Source: Gloeocapsopsis dulcis
GTDB lineage: Bacteria; Cyanobacteriota; Cyanobacteriia; Cyanobacteriales; Chroococcidiopsidaceae
NCBI RefSeq assembly: GCF_032163395.1
Contig: NZ_CP119968.1
Span: forward strand, 4,614,001 to 4,678,000
Reading direction: 5' to 3'
Length of the DNA: 64,000 nt
Shown: positions 1-10,018 of the stretch, in pieces
How positions within the stretch are numbered: the first letter of the stretch is position 1
Layout of the letters: each line of letters starts with the position of its first letter
The notes under the pieces: model-generated
Seen by the model: the letters and a program-made list of their open reading frames with translations, nothing else
What the model was told of the DNA's origin: nothing
Databases searched by the model: none
Position numbers and translations under genes: made by a program

Positions 1-1605
1 TAAGCCGTGATGTTCGAGATTTTTGTAGTGAAACCCAGGACGTCGCAGTAAGTCAGCGAGTGTAATCGAGCCTTTAATTACCTGTTGTGTCGTTGCTGCG
101 ATCGCTTGTCCTAGCGGTTCGTGTTCTTTAACTCGTGTAGCATAAAGTCGTTCTTTTTCCGCCGCAATGTTCGCTTGTTTGCGGGTAAAGAGTTCCCACC
201 TAGGGTCATCAATTAACCCAATTTCGCGTCCTAATGGCGTTAAACGCTGATCGGCATTATCGGAACGCAGTAATAATCGATATTCTGAACGGCTAGTGAG
301 CATCCGATAAGGTTCGCGGAGATCTTTAGTACACAAATCGTCTACCAGAGTACCAATGTAACTTTGTTCGCGAGGAAAAATAACCATTTCTTGATGCCGC
401 ACATAACGAACGGCATTGATACCAGCGACAATTCCCTGCGCTGCTGCTTCTTCATACCCTGTCGTGCCATTAATTTGTCCAGCACAGAATAAACCTGCGA
501 CTTTCTTCGTCATCAACGTTGGGTAGCACTGTGTCGCGGGTAAATAGTCGTATTCCACCGCATAAGCTGGACGCAGCATAACGCACTTTTCGAGTCCTGG
601 AAGCGTGCGCAGCATCTGGAGTTGCAGTGCTTCAGGTAAGCCTGTCGAAAAGCCTTGAATATACAGTTCTGGAATATCACGCCCTTCTGGTTCAATAAAG
701 ATCTGATGGCTTTCTTTATCAGCAAAGCGGACAATTTTATCTTCAATGCTTGGGCAGTAGCGCGGTCCTTTGGCATCTACCCAGCCGCCATAAACTGGAG
801 ACAAATGAAGATTCTCGCGGATCAGTTGGTGTGTTTGGGCAGTAGTGCGCGTCAGGTAACAAGGCATTTGCTCGCGTTCTACCCATACATTTGGGTCAAA
901 ACTAAACCAACGTACTTCCAAGTCGCCTGGTTGAGGTTCTAATTTAGCGTAATCGAGCGATCGCTTATCAACTCGTGCTGGCGTTCCTGTTTTTAATCGT
1001 CCGGTTTCAAAGCCTAGTTGATTGAGTGTCTCTGTGAGTCCCTCTGCCGCAAATTCTCCTGCACGTCCTGCTGGCATTGATTTATTGCCAACCCAAATGC
1101 GACCACCGAGGAATGTCCCAGTCGTTAAAATCACCGTGGGAGATTTGAATCCGACGCCAAAGTAAGTTTCAACTCCCACAACTTCATCGTTTGCGCCTAG
1201 TACCAGATCTGTTACCATCGCTTCGCGAATTGTCAAGTTCTCTTGGTTCTCGACAATTCCTTTCATGATTGCTGCATATTCCCGCTTATCTGTTTGGGCA
1301 CGTAATGCCCATACTGCAGGTCCTCTGGAAGAGTTGAGTATCCGCTTTTGCAGGTAGGTACGATCTGCCATTTTGCCGATTTCCCCACCCAAGGCATCGA
1401 CCTCATGCGTCAACTGAGATTTGGCAGGACCTCCCACAGCAGGGTTACATGGTTGCCAAGCAATTTTATCCAAGTTAAGGGTCAGCAGCAGCGTCCGACA
1501 GCCCAATCGTGCGGTAGCTAGGGCAGCTTCACAACCAGCATGACCTGCTCCGACAACGATGACATCAAACGCATCGATAAATTCTACATTGGTGGGCGAT
1601 CGCAT
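1..1605 (-). CDS. mnmG: MnmG (GidA), tRNA uridine-5-carboxymethylaminomethyl modification enzyme, C-terminus cut by window edge
   Basis: FAD-dependent enzyme that, with MnmE, installs the (carboxymethyl)aminomethyl group on wobble U34 of certain tRNAs in the cytoplasm. The frame is open from an ATG at 1603-1605 to the window edge (535 codons). The N-terminus has the FAD-binding Rossmann motif [12 protein letters not shown], followed by conserved MnmG blocks such as [36 protein letters not shown] and [19 protein letters not shown]. The family is about 630-640 residues long, so roughly the last 100 lie outside the window. It is divergent from the next gene. Identification is very secure. Confidence 0.97.
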   Translation of the reverse strand, partial: MRSPTNVEFIDAFDVIVVGAGHAGCEAALATARLGCRTLLLTLNLDKIAWQPCNPAVGGPAKSQLTHEVDALGGEIGKMADRTYLQKRILNSSRGPAVWALRAQTDKREYAAIMKGIVENQENLTIREAMVTDLVLGANDEVVGVETYFGVGFKSPTVILTTGTFLGGRIWVGNKSMPAGRAGEFAAEGLTETLNQLGFETGRLKTGTPARVDKRSLDYAKLEPQPGDLEVRWFSFDPNVWVEREQMPCYLTRTTAQTHQLIRENLHLSPVYGGWVDAKGPRYCPSIEDKIVRFADKESHQIFIEPEGRDIPELYIQGFSTGLPEALQLQMLRTLPGLEKCVMLRPAYAVEYDYLPATQCYPTLMTKKVAGLFCAGQINGTTGYEEAAAQGIVAGINAVRYVRHQEMVIFPREQSYIGTLVDDLCTKDLREPYRMLTSRSEYRLLLRSDNADQRLTPLGREIGLIDDPRWELFTRKQANIAAEKERLYATRVKEHEPLGQAIAATTQQVIKGSITLADLLRRPGFHYKNLEHHGL

Positions 1606-1826
1606 AAGTTATGGCTTTAAATCGAGCAGCAAGGACTCATATTTAATTCTAATTGTTGATCGTTGACAACCGAGAAAACAATGAGCCAAATTATTCCTCA
1701 GCAAGCTTGCTTAATTGTGACAAGCCCCTGGACACAACTTTTATCTTGGGACTTAGGCTAATCGCTTTTATAACTTTTCACGCTATTTTAAACAGCAAGT
1801 CCCCCTGAGTATAGCTATAGAAGCTT

Positions 1827-2162
1827 GTGAAATACTTCTTTCTCACTGATGGCTGGACAGTCTGCCGCGTATGGGCATCTGATGGTCTGTGGAACGAAAC
1901 CGCATGGCGGCGTCAACCAAATATTAAACGCTTGAATATTTGTCTCGTAGAAGCCAGTGAAAAGTTGTGGTTGTATTGCGTCGAAGACGTAATATTGACT
2001 GTAGAGGTCAAACCGATAATGAACACTCAAAACAACTCCACAACAGCCCAAATTGGTCAAGTAGTCCTCAAACGCTTGATTAGTGCCGAACAAATAATTG
2101 AGCGACTAGGTGCAGCCGAGGCAATGTGTCAGTTAAAGAGTATTCACTCAGTTGCCCAATAA
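1827..2162 (+). CDS. conserved small cyanobacterial protein of unknown function
   Basis: A 111-residue protein starting at a GTG. It opens with KYFFLTDGWTVCRVW and has a Trp-rich first half and a helical C-terminus (VVLKRLISAEQIIERLGAAEAMCQ). I recognise the general look of a conserved cyanobacterial hypothetical protein but know no function. It has no signal peptide or membrane segment. It lies just upstream of psbB on the same strand, with a gap of about 200 bp. The opposite strand is also open here (92 codons) but less protein-like, so I chose this strand. The start is uncertain. Confidence 0.65.
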   Translation: MKYFFLTDGWTVCRVWASDGLWNETAWRRQPNIKRLNICLVEASEKLWLYCVEDVILTVEVKPIMNTQNNSTTAQIGQVVLKRLISAEQIIERLGAAEAMCQLKSIHSVAQ

Positions 2163-2365
2163 CCAGATGGGATCGCTCTTGCAATCGGCACAGGACATAG
2201 TTACACTTTTTTAATAATTCTCATTTTTGTTTGGATTTCCGTTGCTTGATTATGAACGCGATCTGTCAACAAATTACAGTTACGTTTTCTAGCAAGCACC
2301 TGGTAATAACAAAAAGTTGAAAAATTGCGTTGTAGACATAATTCACCCTTGGAGGATCGTAGTCA

Positions 2366-3922
2366 ATGGGACTACCCTGGTACCGAGTACACACAGTCGT
2401 CTTGAATGATCCAGGACGATTGATTTCTGTACACCTCATGCATACTGCGCTTGTCGCAGGTTGGGCTGGATCTATGGCCCTGTATGAATTAGCAATTTTT
2501 GACTCCAGCGATCCGGTTCTCAACCCCATGTGGCGGCAAGGAATGTACGTACTGCCCTTCATGTCGCGCTTAGGCGTTACCGGTTCCTGGGGAGGTTGGA
2601 ACGTTACAGGAAGTGCTGTAACTGACCCTGGGATTTGGTCATTTGAAGGCGTTGCTGCTGCCCATATTGTTCTTTCTGGGCTGTTATTCTTAGCTGCTGT
2701 TTGGCACTGGGTTTACTGGGATTTGGAACTCTTTAGAGACCCCCGTACTGGCGAACCCGCGCTTGATTTGCCAAAAATGTTTGGCATCCACTTGTTTTTA
2801 TCTGGTCTATTATGCTTTGGTTTTGGTGCGTTCCACCTTACCGGACTCTTTGGTCCAGGAATGTGGGTGTCTGACCCTTACGGTTTGACGGGCAGCGTTC
2901 AACCTGTCGCACCTGAGTGGGGACCTGCTGGATTTAACCCCTTTAACCCTGGCGGCGTAGTGGCACACCACATTGCTGCTGGGATCGTTGGTATTATTGC
3001 TGGTTTATTCCACCTTTCAGTGCGACCACCCGAACGGCTATACAAAGCCTTACGGATGGGTAACATTGAGACTGTACTTTCTAGCAGTATTGCTGCAGTA
3101 TTCTTTGCTGCTTTTGTAGTCGCTGGCACAATGTGGTACGGTCACGCTACCACACCAATCGAATTGTTTGGTCCTACCCGTTATCAATGGGATGATGGTT
3201 ATTTCAAACAAGAAATTCAGCGCCGCGTCCAAGCTAGTGTAGCCGAGGGATCCTCTTTATCTGAGGCTTGGGCAGAGATTCCTGAAAAGCTTGCCTTCTA
3301 TGACTACATCGGTAATAACCCAGCTAAAGGTGGTTTGTTCCGAGTCGGTCCGATGAACAAAACTAACGGCGTTGCTTTGGCTTGGTTAGGTCACCCAGTG
3401 TTTAAAGATGCAGAAGGACGTGAATTGTCAGTACGTCGGATGCCTAACTTCTTTGAAACATTCCCAGTGGTCATGACTGACTCAGATGGTGTAATTAGAG
3501 CAGATATTCCCTTCCGTAGGGCAGAATCTAAGTACAGCTTTGAGCAAGCGGGTGTAACCGTTAGCTTCTACGGCGGTGAGTTAGGGGGACAAACTTTCAC
3601 AGACCCAACCGATGTGAAGAAGTATGCTCGTCAAACTCAGTTAGGTGAACCCTTCTTATTCGATGGCGACCAAAGTACCAGATTTGGCGATCTTGAAATT
3701 GCCAAGCCTGATGGTGTATTCCGTACCTCTCCTCGAGGTTGGTTTACTTTTGCCCACGCTACTTTTGCTTTGTTATTCTTCTTCGGTCATCTCTGGCACG
3801 GTTCTCGGACAATCTTCCGCGACGTATTTGCTGGAATTGAGGCGGATCTAGAAGAACAGGTCGAGTTTGGTCTGTTCCAGAAATTGGGTGATCAGACGAC
3901 CAGAAAGAAAGAAGCTGTTTAG
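2366..3922 (+). CDS. psbB: Photosystem II CP47 chlorophyll-binding core antenna protein
   Basis: Inner antenna of photosystem II. It binds chlorophyll a and passes excitation to the D1/D2 reaction centre in the thylakoid membrane. The 518-residue product starts [19 protein letters not shown], a typical CP47 N-terminus, and has six hydrophobic helices with conserved His ligands (for example [34 protein letters not shown]). A large lumenal loop lies between helices 5 and 6, and [18 protein letters not shown] closes the last helix. A clear ribosome site (GGAGG near 2350) precedes the ATG. It is followed by psbT, the usual cyanobacterial order. It is slightly longer than the usual ~510 residues. 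Confidence 0.99.
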   Translation: MGLPWYRVHTVVLNDPGRLISVHLMHTALVAGWAGSMALYELAIFDSSDPVLNPMWRQGMYVLPFMSRLGVTGSWGGWNVTGSAVTDPGIWSFEGVAAAHIVLSGLLFLAAVWHWVYWDLELFRDPRTGEPALDLPKMFGIHLFLSGLLCFGFGAFHLTGLFGPGMWVSDPYGLTGSVQPVAPEWGPAGFNPFNPGGVVAHHIAAGIVGIIAGLFHLSVRPPERLYKALRMGNIETVLSSSIAAVFFAAFVVAGTMWYGHATTPIELFGPTRYQWDDGYFKQEIQRRVQASVAEGSSLSEAWAEIPEKLAFYDYIGNNPAKGGLFRVGPMNKTNGVALAWLGHPVFKDAEGRELSVRRMPNFFETFPVVMTDSDGVIRADIPFRRAESKYSFEQAGVTVSFYGGELGGQTFTDPTDVKKYARQTQLGEPFLFDGDQSTRFGDLEIAKPDGVFRTSPRGWFTFAHATFALLFFFGHLWHGSRTIFRDVFAGIEADLEEQVEFGLFQKLGDQTTRKKEAV

Positions 3923-3940
3923 TGTTTCTGAATAAATTGT

Positions 3941-4002
3941 AAAGAACGGTAAAATAATTGCTGTGGCAGCAGTAGCCTTAGTAGTTTTTTAAACCGTTCT
4001 TT
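3941..4002 (+). terminator. inverted repeat between psbB and psbT (possible partial terminator or mRNA-stabilising stem)
   Basis: A perfect 10-bp inverted repeat, AAAGAACGGT at 3941-3950 and ACCGTTCTTT at 3993-4002. The loop is about 42 nt and a T-rich tract follows. It could cap psbB transcripts or attenuate read-through into psbT. The long loop makes it weaker than a standard intrinsic terminator. Confidence 0.45.
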
Positions 4003-4058
4003 TCTTTTGCTTGGTAAACTATCAGTATCAGCTCAGCTTGTAATTAGAAACTTGTCCT

Positions 4059-4157
4059 ATGGAAAGCGTTGCTTACATTTTAATTCTTGCCTTGGCAATC
4101 GGAACTCTGTTCTTTGCGATCGCCTTTCGTGAACCCCCGCGTATTTCAAAGAAATAG
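4059..4157 (+). CDS. psbT: Photosystem II reaction centre protein T
   Basis: A 32-residue single-helix subunit at the PSII dimer interface. The protein begins [20 protein letters not shown] and ends in a basic tail ([10 protein letters not shown]). Length and sequence match PsbT, and it sits downstream of psbB as in other cyanobacteria. It is too short for routine ORF calling. Confidence 0.95.
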   Translation: MESVAYILILALAIGTLFFAIAFREPPRISKK

Positions 4158-4200
4158 CTATCCCCAAGCAAGCTTTAGCAAGGGATGAATTGAGTGACAA

Positions 4201-4240
4201 CCGCTGCTGCCAATAATGGTAGTGGCGGATTGTTTGCATT
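4201..4240 (+). terminator. intrinsic terminator after psbT
   Basis: An 11-bp stem (CCGCTGCTGCC, loop AATAAT, GGTAGTGGCGG, with three G-U pairs) at 4201-4228, followed by a T-rich run. It lies about 45 bp after the psbT stop and about 60 bp before nrdR, so it probably ends the psbB-psbT transcript. Confidence 0.7.
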
Positions 4241-4301
4241 TTTGCTTGTATTAGGGTAAATAAAGTTTTAAGAGTAAATCCTTATTAAAGATGCGTTTCT
4301 T

Positions 4302-4817
4302 ATGCGCTGTCCTTTCTGCCAACATCCTAATCATCGGGTGTTGGAATCACGAGTAACAGAAGCAGGACAAAGTATCCGCCGGCGACGTGATTGCCTCAAC
4401 TGTCAACGCCGCTTTACGACCTATGAGCGTATTGAGTTTCTCCCAATTACCGTTCTCAAACAAAATGGCGATCGCGAGTGTTTTGATCGCTCAAAACTAC
4501 TTCGGGGCATTGTCCAAGCTTGCCACAAAACAGGTATTTCGGCAGTAAAGCTTGAAGCGTTGGTAGATGAAATTGAATCTGAACTCCAACAACGCACCTC
4601 GCGTGAAGTTACTAGTTTAGAAATTGGAGAATTAGTTCTACACCAACTCAAGTCACTCAGCGAGGTAGCTTACGTCCGTTTTGCTTCGGTATATCGCCAA
4701 TTTCAAAGCATTCGTGATTTTGTAGATACTTTAGAAGATCTGTCACATCGTAGCACTCCCTCAGCAACCGACATCGCAACCGAAACCATTAACGATTATG
4801 AATTCACGCATTCGTGA
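4302..4817 (+). CDS. nrdR: NrdR, ATP-cone transcriptional repressor of ribonucleotide reductase genes
   Basis: NrdR binds NrdR boxes ahead of ribonucleotide reductase genes and senses (d)ATP through its ATP-cone. The 171-residue protein has the N-terminal zinc ribbon ([17 protein letters not shown], then [13 protein letters not shown]) and the ATP-cone starting at [20 protein letters not shown], both in the usual order. Family length is about 150-175. No reductase gene lies in this window. Confidence 0.96.
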   Translation: MRCPFCQHPNHRVLESRVTEAGQSIRRRRDCLNCQRRFTTYERIEFLPITVLKQNGDRECFDRSKLLRGIVQACHKTGISAVKLEALVDEIESELQQRTSREVTSLEIGELVLHQLKSLSEVAYVRFASVYRQFQSIRDFVDTLEDLSHRSTPSATDIATETINDYEFTHS

Positions 4818-4831
4818 TAATCAGGTATAAT
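4803..4831 (+). promoter_or_regulatory. sigma-70-type promoter candidate for rps1
   Basis: TTCACG (4803-4808) and a perfect TATAAT (4826-4831) separated by 17 bp, overlapping the end of nrdR. A long leader of about 150 nt would follow before the rps1 ATG at 4983, leaving room for leader-based control. Seen by eye only; no start site is known. Confidence 0.5.
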
Positions 4832-4982
4832 GGAGGGTCTGAATACTTGTGCGTATAGATTTGGCTTTCCTACGCTAGGATTAATTAAAGATGTAGGTGT
4901 AAAGCGCTGTTAAGAAGTAGCGTGCATATACATCGATAGGAGGCATAAACTTACGGAGACTAAATACCAGGAAAATATTAGC

Positions 4983-6191
4983 ATGGTCAATCAGAAACAA
5001 ACTGTCGCAGAAATTGGTTTTACTCACGAGGATTTCGCTGCTCTACTCGATAAGTATGATTATCACTTTAGTCCTGGAGATACGGTAGCTGGGACAGTAT
5101 TCAGTATCGAGCCTAGAGGCGCTCTGATTGACATTGGTGCGAAAACGGCGGCATACATCCCCATTCAGGAGATGTCAATTAACCGCGTGGATTCCCCAGA
5201 AGAAGTTTTACAATCAAACGAAACACGGGAATTCTTCATTCTTACCGATGAAAATGAAGATGGTCAGCTAACGCTCTCAATTCGCCGGATCGAGTATATG
5301 CGGGCGTGGGAACGGGTACGCCAATTGCAAACCGAAGATGCTACTGTGCGCTCTAATGTCTTTGCGACTAATCGTGGTGGAGCATTAGTTCGCATTGAAG
5401 GTCTGCGGGGCTTCATTCCAGGATCGCATATCAGTACTCGGAAACCCAAAGAAGACTTAGTTGGCGAAGAACTACCGCTAAAGTTTTTAGAAGTAGATGA
5501 AGATCGCAACCGCTTGGTTCTCTCGCACCGCAGAGCCTTAGTTGAGCGCAAGATGAACCGCCTAGAAGTCGGTGAAGTCGTTATTGGTACTGTACGCGGA
5601 ATTAAGCCTTACGGTGCATTTATTGATATTGGCGGAGTGAGTGGTCTACTACACATCTCCGAAATTTCCCACGATCATATCGATACTCCCCATAGTGTAT
5701 TCAACGTCAATGATGAAGTGAAGGTAATGATCATTGATCTTGATGCCGAACGAGGTCGGATCTCCTTATCTACTAAGCAGCTAGAACCCGAACCAGGAGA
5801 TATGATTAAAAATCGTGACTTGGTGTACGACAAAGCAGAAGAAATGGCTGCGAAGTACCGAGAGCAAATGTTTGCTAAACAACAAGGAATTAATCTAGAA
5901 GAAACTGAAATTGTGGCTGAGGAAATTCCTGCTGCTATGGAGGAAGAAATTCCTACCGCTAGTGAAGAAGAAATTCCTGCTGCTATGGAGGAAGAAATTC
6001 CTACCGCTAGTGAAGAAGAAATTCCTGCTGCTATGGAGGAAGAAATTCCTGCTGCTATGGAGGAAGAAATTCCTGCTGCTATGGAGGAAGAAATTCCTAC
6101 CGCTAGTGAAGAAGAAATTCCTGCTGCTACGGAGGAAGAAATTCCTACCGCTAGTGAAGAAGAAATTCCTGCTGCTATTGACGAGGAATAG
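4983..6191 (+). CDS. rps1: 30S ribosomal protein S1 homologue with a repetitive acidic C-terminal tail
   Basis: Binds mRNA and helps load it on the 30S subunit. Three S1 (OB-fold) RNA-binding domains can be seen at about residues 30-100, 115-180 and 195-265 (the third begins GEVVIGTVRGIKPYGAFIDI). This is the short cyanobacterial/plastid-type layout. Normal sequence ends near residue 310 (MFAKQQGINLEETEI). It is followed by 11 copies of an 8-residue unit (EEEIPAAM / EEEIPTAS), a tail that appears unusual in length and regularity. The tail is encoded by a 24-bp tandem repeat. The gene is followed by a strong terminator. Confidence 0.95.
   Translation: MVNQKQTVAEIGFTHEDFAALLDKYDYHFSPGDTVAGTVFSIEPRGALIDIGAKTAAYIPIQEMSINRVDSPEEVLQSNETREFFILTDENEDGQLTLSIRRIEYMRAWERVRQLQTEDATVRSNVFATNRGGALVRIEGLRGFIPGSHISTRKPKEDLVGEELPLKFLEVDEDRNRLVLSHRRALVERKMNRLEVGEVVIGTVRGIKPYGAFIDIGGVSGLLHISEISHDHIDTPHSVFNVNDEVKVMIIDLDAERGRISLSTKQLEPEPGDMIKNRDLVYDKAEEMAAKYREQMFAKQQGINLEETEIVAEEIPAAMEEEIPTASEEEIPAAMEEEIPTASEEEIPAAMEEEIPAAMEEEIPAAMEEEIPTASEEEIPAATEEEIPTASEEEIPAAIDEE
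5916..6179 (+). repeat. 24-bp in-frame tandem minisatellite inside rps1 (11 units)
   Basis: Eleven consecutive 24-nt units encode alternating EEEIPAAM and EEEIPTAS octapeptides. Two main nucleotide variants alternate (GCTGCTATGGAG versus ACCGCTAGTGAA in the second half of the unit), so the array has grown by duplication of both single units and pairs. All six frames are open across it, which creates long artefact ORFs. Confidence 0.95.
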
Positions 6192-6235
6192 GTGTGTTTC
6201 TGCAAAGAAAGTAGCAGTAATTCATACTTTGTAAC

Positions 6236-6259
6236 AAGAGGGTTTATCCCTCTTTTTTT
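6236..6259 (+). terminator. intrinsic terminator after rps1
   Basis: A perfect 7-bp stem, AAGAGGG / CCCTCTT, with a TTTAT loop, followed directly by T5. It lies 44 bp after the rps1 stop. Confidence 0.85.
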
Positions 6260-6354
6260 ATGAGCAAGAGCTGAGCAACATTAATACAATCTTTAGCCCA
6301 GCAGTTCGCCACTACGTAGCAAAGATGAAGCAATTTTACAAGTGAGGTGATTTT

Positions 6355-7092
6355 TTGGTTACAATTCAGTGCAAAAATGTAACTTTTCACAATATCCAAG
6401 CAATCATATTTGATAAAGACGGCACGCTGGAAGATTCAGAAGAATATCTACGTTCTCTAGGACAAAAGCGATCGCGCTTGATCGATGCCCAAATTCCTGG
6501 CATCGGGGAACCGTTATTAATGGCATTCGGAATTAATGGCGATCGCCTCGATCCGACAGGATTACTTGCTGTTGGTAGCCGTTATGAAACTGAAATTGCG
6601 GCAGCGGCTTATATTGCTGAAACAGGGCGGGGCTGGCTAGAGTCACGAGCGATCGCGCACAATGCATTTACGGAAGCCGATCAAGTCATTGGTACGACAC
6701 CTTCACCGCTATTTGTCGGTTCGCTGGAAGTATTACAGTATCTATCGCTAGCAGGTTTAAAACTGGGAATTCTTTCGGCAGCTTCTACACAACGGGTAAA
6801 AGCCTTTGTCGAACGCCATGAGTTGCAAGACTATGTACAATTGCAAATGGGAGTCGATCAAGGTTCGAGTAAACCCGATCCGGCATTATTTATTCAAGCT
6901 TGCCAAAAGCTAGCAGTAGCCCCCCAGAATACCTTGATGGTAGGAGATTCGGTTGGTGATATCGAAATGGCACGAAATGCTGGTGCGGCGGGGTGTATCG
7001 GTATTTCCTGGAGAAGTTCTGCTGCACATTTACACTCAGCCGATGTAGCGATCGCGCAACTTAATGAAATTCAAATTTGGCAATCTGTTTAA
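6355..7092 (+). CDS. HAD-superfamily phosphatase (phosphoglycolate phosphatase-like)
   Basis: A 245-residue haloacid dehalogenase-type hydrolase. Motif I is IIFDKDGTLEDS (nucleophile Asp), motif II ILSAAS, motif III Lys in SKPDPALF, and motif IV MVGDSVGDIEMARNAG. An alpha-helical cap lies between motifs I and II, as in the phosphoglycolate phosphatase/Gph group. The start is a TTG after a GTGAGGTGA ribosome site. The substrate cannot be read from sequence. It is followed by metK, about 130 bp away. Confidence 0.85.
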   Translation: MVTIQCKNVTFHNIQAIIFDKDGTLEDSEEYLRSLGQKRSRLIDAQIPGIGEPLLMAFGINGDRLDPTGLLAVGSRYETEIAAAAYIAETGRGWLESRAIAHNAFTEADQVIGTTPSPLFVGSLEVLQYLSLAGLKLGILSAASTQRVKAFVERHELQDYVQLQMGVDQGSSKPDPALFIQACQKLAVAPQNTLMVGDSVGDIEMARNAGAAGCIGISWRSSAAHLHSADVAIAQLNEIQIWQSV

Positions 7093-7221
7093 ATTTTCGC
7101 CGACTCTTGCGATCATCCCTTATTCTTAACTTATCCATATATTGGAAATATTGCTATGATGGCAAACTAACATCATACAACCATCAACACTAATACATCA
7201 TGAGTTAAGGAGAATTTGCCC

Positions 7222-8481
7222 TTGTCTCGTCGTTATTTCTTTACTTCTGAATCAGTCACAGAAGGACATCCAGACAAAATCTGCGATCAAATTTCTGACA
7301 CGATTTTAGATACGCTACTAGCACAAGATCCTGCTAGCCGCGTTGCCGCAGAAGTTGTCGTTAATACTGGTTTAATCTTGATTACCGGAGAAATCAGCAC
7401 CAAAGCCCATGTCAACTATGTTGATATTGCGCGGAAGAAAATTGCTGATATTGGCTATACCGATGCTAATAATGGCTTTTCAGACAATAGTTGTGCGGTT
7501 TTAGTTGCTTTAGATGAACAATCGCCCGATATTGCCCAAGGTGTGAATACAGCGCACGAAAGTCGAGAACAAGATAGCGAAGAACAATTCGACGCGATCG
7601 GTGCTGGCGACCAAGGCATTATGTTTGGCTTTGCTTGCAACGAAACACCAGAACTGATGCCCTTACCCATCAGTCTGGCACACCGAATTTCCCGCCGCCT
7701 TGCTGCAGTGAGAAAAACAGGTGATTTACCCTACCTGCGTCCCGATGGCAAAACACAAGTCACCGTTGCTTACGAAGATGGACGTCCAGTAGGAATTGAC
7801 ACAATTCTCATTTCCACCCAGCACACAGCGGCAATTGGCGATCTCACCGACACCGAGGCTGTACAAGCCAAAATCAAATCCGATTTATGGACAGCGGTAG
7901 TCGAACCTGTTTTTGCCGATATAGCGATTAAGCCTGATGACACTACGCGCTTTTTAGTGAATCCTACTGGTAAGTTTGTCATTGGTGGTCCTCAAGGCGA
8001 CTCAGGACTGACTGGGCGCAAGATTATTGTGGATACCTACGGTGGTTATTCGCGACATGGTGGTGGGGCTTTTTCAGGGAAAGATCCTACCAAAGTAGAC
8101 CGCAGTGCGGCTTATGCGTGTCGTTATGTCGCTAAAAATATTGTTGCTGCTGGGTTGGCAGAGAAGTGTGAAGTACAACTGAGTTATGCGATCGGTGTTG
8201 CACGACCAGTTAGTATTCTGGTAGAAACCTTTGGTACGGGCAAAGTTGAAGAAGAGCGCCTGCTGGAGTTAGTTAAACAGCATTTTGAACTACGTCCTGC
8301 GGGTATTATTCATGCTTTCAACTTACAAAAGCTGCCATCTGAACGAGGCGGACGTTTTTATCAGGACGTCGCGGCTTACGGTCATTTTGGACGCACTGAT
8401 TTGGATTTGCCATGGGAACGTACCGATAAAGCCGATGTGTTGAAAGCAGCATCTCAGCCACTTTCAGCTACAGTTGGATAA
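7222..8481 (+). CDS. metK: S-adenosylmethionine synthase
   Basis: Makes S-adenosylmethionine from methionine and ATP. From the TTG at 7222 the product is 419 residues, starting [20 protein letters not shown], the family N-terminus. ATP/metal motifs [12 protein letters not shown] and [20 protein letters not shown] are present. I prefer this TTG over the one at 7216 because AAGGAG (7207-7212) then lies at normal spacing. Length fits the cyanobacterial family. Confidence 0.95.
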   Translation: MSRRYFFTSESVTEGHPDKICDQISDTILDTLLAQDPASRVAAEVVVNTGLILITGEISTKAHVNYVDIARKKIADIGYTDANNGFSDNSCAVLVALDEQSPDIAQGVNTAHESREQDSEEQFDAIGAGDQGIMFGFACNETPELMPLPISLAHRISRRLAAVRKTGDLPYLRPDGKTQVTVAYEDGRPVGIDTILISTQHTAAIGDLTDTEAVQAKIKSDLWTAVVEPVFADIAIKPDDTTRFLVNPTGKFVIGGPQGDSGLTGRKIIVDTYGGYSRHGGGAFSGKDPTKVDRSAAYACRYVAKNIVAAGLAEKCEVQLSYAIGVARPVSILVETFGTGKVEEERLLELVKQHFELRPAGIIHAFNLQKLPSERGGRFYQDVAAYGHFGRTDLDLPWERTDKADVLKAASQPLSATVG

Positions 8482-8493
8482 GTAAAAATGATG

Positions 8494-8532
8494 AGTGGCT
8501 GGTGTGTAGTAACTAGAACGAAGCCAGCCACT
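8494..8532. terminator. hairpin after metK
   Basis: A 9-bp perfect inverted repeat, AGTGGCTGG (8494-8502) and CCAGCCACT (8524-8532), just after the metK stop. No T-run follows, so it may act as an mRNA 3' end stabiliser rather than a full terminator. Confidence 0.4.
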
Positions 8533-8544
8533 TACTGCTGTGCG

Positions 8545-8640
8545 GAGTTGTGAATTATGAGTTTTGAGTTATGAGTGAAAGACGAAATTCAAAACTCAAA
8601 ACTTTGGATGGGGGTTAACTAAAATTCAAAACTTTGAATC
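8545..8640. repeat. intergenic dispersed repeat (GAGTTTTGAATT type)
   Basis: Low-complexity intergenic DNA made of iterated TTTTGAGTT / AACTCAAAA-type words that can fold back on itself. The same family occurs near 16136-16262, 17091-17225 and 58690-58735, always between genes. No coding content was seen. Confidence 0.6.
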
Positions 8641-8661
8641 TAATGACTTGGCTTGCGATCA

Positions 8662-9021
8662 CTACGACAAGACTCCAACTACACCGTAATAAACGCAAAT
8701 ACCAGCACCAACTAAATACACGAACCAAGTCAGACCAAGCGGGACATACTCGGTAAAATTGCCAAAAGCACGGACTTTTCGTTGTAATACTCCGTCGTCA
8801 CTCGTTTTCGTTGCAAATGATTTTTGCGTATAGTTTTCGACGAAAGCTGCCCATTTACTGGGCTTATCGAGGTAGTTAGGCTGAGTTACCACCTCTTCTT
8901 TCGATCCTCCATGCCAAACTCTGGTACTGATTCGCTCCATCACGACAATGTAAGACAGCGCGAAAGCAATGAAACCACTAAGTCCAATAAAAAGCGTTGA
9001 AATGGGAACAGGATTATTCAT
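8662..9021 (-). CDS. MAPEG-like membrane protein, apparently internally shortened
   Basis: 119 residues with a first membrane helix (about residues 7-27), a soluble loop rich in cyanobacterial MAPEG-like words (TRVWHGGS, WAAFVENYTQKS) and the family motif RKVRAFGNFTEYVPLGL. It then passes straight into a final helix (TWFVYLVGAGICVYYGV). MAPEG proteins normally have four helices and about 130-165 residues. Here the part between the motif and the last helix seems to be missing while the frame stays open. MAPEG members include glutathione S-transferase-like enzymes; its substrate is unknown. Function after such a loss is doubtful. Confidence 0.55.
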   Translation of the reverse strand: MNNPVPISTLFIGLSGFIAFALSYIVVMERISTRVWHGGSKEEVVTQPNYLDKPSKWAAFVENYTQKSFATKTSDDGVLQRKVRAFGNFTEYVPLGLTWFVYLVGAGICVYYGVVGVLS

Positions 9022-9158
9022 TGACGCTTGCTGTGTAACTTCTGCCCTTCATTTTGCCAGCTAACAAACGATCGCCCTCACCAGTCGCTTCAAAATGGAG
9101 TCAATGTTAGATGGCTAACAGATTTTCAATTGACCCCTACCACCCGAAACGTAACAAG

Positions 9159-9890
9159 TTAACAACTAGAAAGTATCTCGGCTGTTTGTTGCGGTGTTAC
9201 TAAAGTATTGGCACACAAAACGCCCGAAGCAGCAACCGCAGGAACGCCAATTCCTGGCATCGTGCTATCGCCAACGCGATACAATCCAGGTATCGGCGTA
9301 TTAGCTCCAGGAAACAACCCTTGACCCGCAGCGATCGCTGGACCATATGTACCTTGATACCGTCGAAGATAATAGGCATGGGTTAATGGCGTACCAATAA
9401 GTTCTATGACAACTCGTTGCCTAATATCAGGAATTATGCGTTCTAAAGCCTTGTATAAGGATTGCGATCGCGCTTTTTTCTTCTCCTCATAATTATCATC
9501 GCGCTGCCAATTGTGGTAAGGTTCTAACGTGTAAGTGTGTACAACGTGATGACCTGATGGTGCAAGCGTCGCATCCCATACCGAGGGAATCGAAATCATG
9601 CAAGTGTTACCTGGTTCGGTAATGTCGCGTTGTTCATCGTGAACTACGACATGATGACCTGTAAGATGCTCTAAACTGCGGCTTTGATGCCTAAATGAAG
9701 ATGCATAAAGCTATCTACCGCTGGTGTCTTTAATGAAGCTTGGCGAAAGGATGCTGGTAAGTCTTCAGGACACAACAAAGTGTTGAAAGTATCCAAATTG
9801 AAGCGTTGGAAACGACTACAGATGCTTTAAGGATTTCACCGTGGCGTAACTTTACACCTACAACCTTGCCAGACGCTATTAAAATTTGGG
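9159..9890 (-). pseudogene. decayed carotenoid isomerase/desaturase-like FAD oxidoreductase (C-terminal part)
   Basis: The C-terminal ~146 codons (9159-9599) are intact and typical of the phytoene desaturase/CRTISO-like family, with PGLYRVGDSTMPGIGVPAVA near the end. Upstream on the same strand, homologous sequence continues (VDSFMHLHLGIKAA, then EHLTGHHVVVHDE) but in different frames, with a frameshift near 9675 and another near 9780. The N-terminal FAD-binding half is absent, and the IS1-like element begins at about 9935. So the gene is frameshifted, truncated and surely non-functional as such. It may once have acted with carotenoid or retinoid-like substrates. Confidence 0.85.
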
Positions 9891-10018
9891 TAGTCCTGAA
9901 TAAGTAAGAATAGTAGGTAGATGTTTTTAAAAAAGGGTGTTGTTCTAGATCTGGTGTTTGCCCATAATAAGTAGTAGAATACAGTGCTTAGTCTATCTAA
10001 GTTATTTATTTAAGTAAT

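Noticed and set aside
513-942. 87- and 95-codon ORFs over mnmG
   Set aside because: Out-of-frame or opposite-strand shadows of mnmG, whose own frame is open throughout 1-1605.
1815-2093. 92-codon minus-strand ORF
   Set aside because: Mirror of the plus-strand conserved hypothetical gene. Its composition is less protein-like and it has no recognisable motif.
5675-6205. 176-codon antisense ORF and a 107-codon plus-strand ORF (5911-6234) over the end of rps1
   Set aside because: They are artefacts of the 24-bp repeat, which has no stop in any frame. Their products are pure repeats of SSSIAAGI or KFLLLWRK type.
7093-7221. SAM riboswitch upstream of metK
   Set aside because: The leader is short and AT-rich. 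I could not find the multi-helix core of any SAM riboswitch class.
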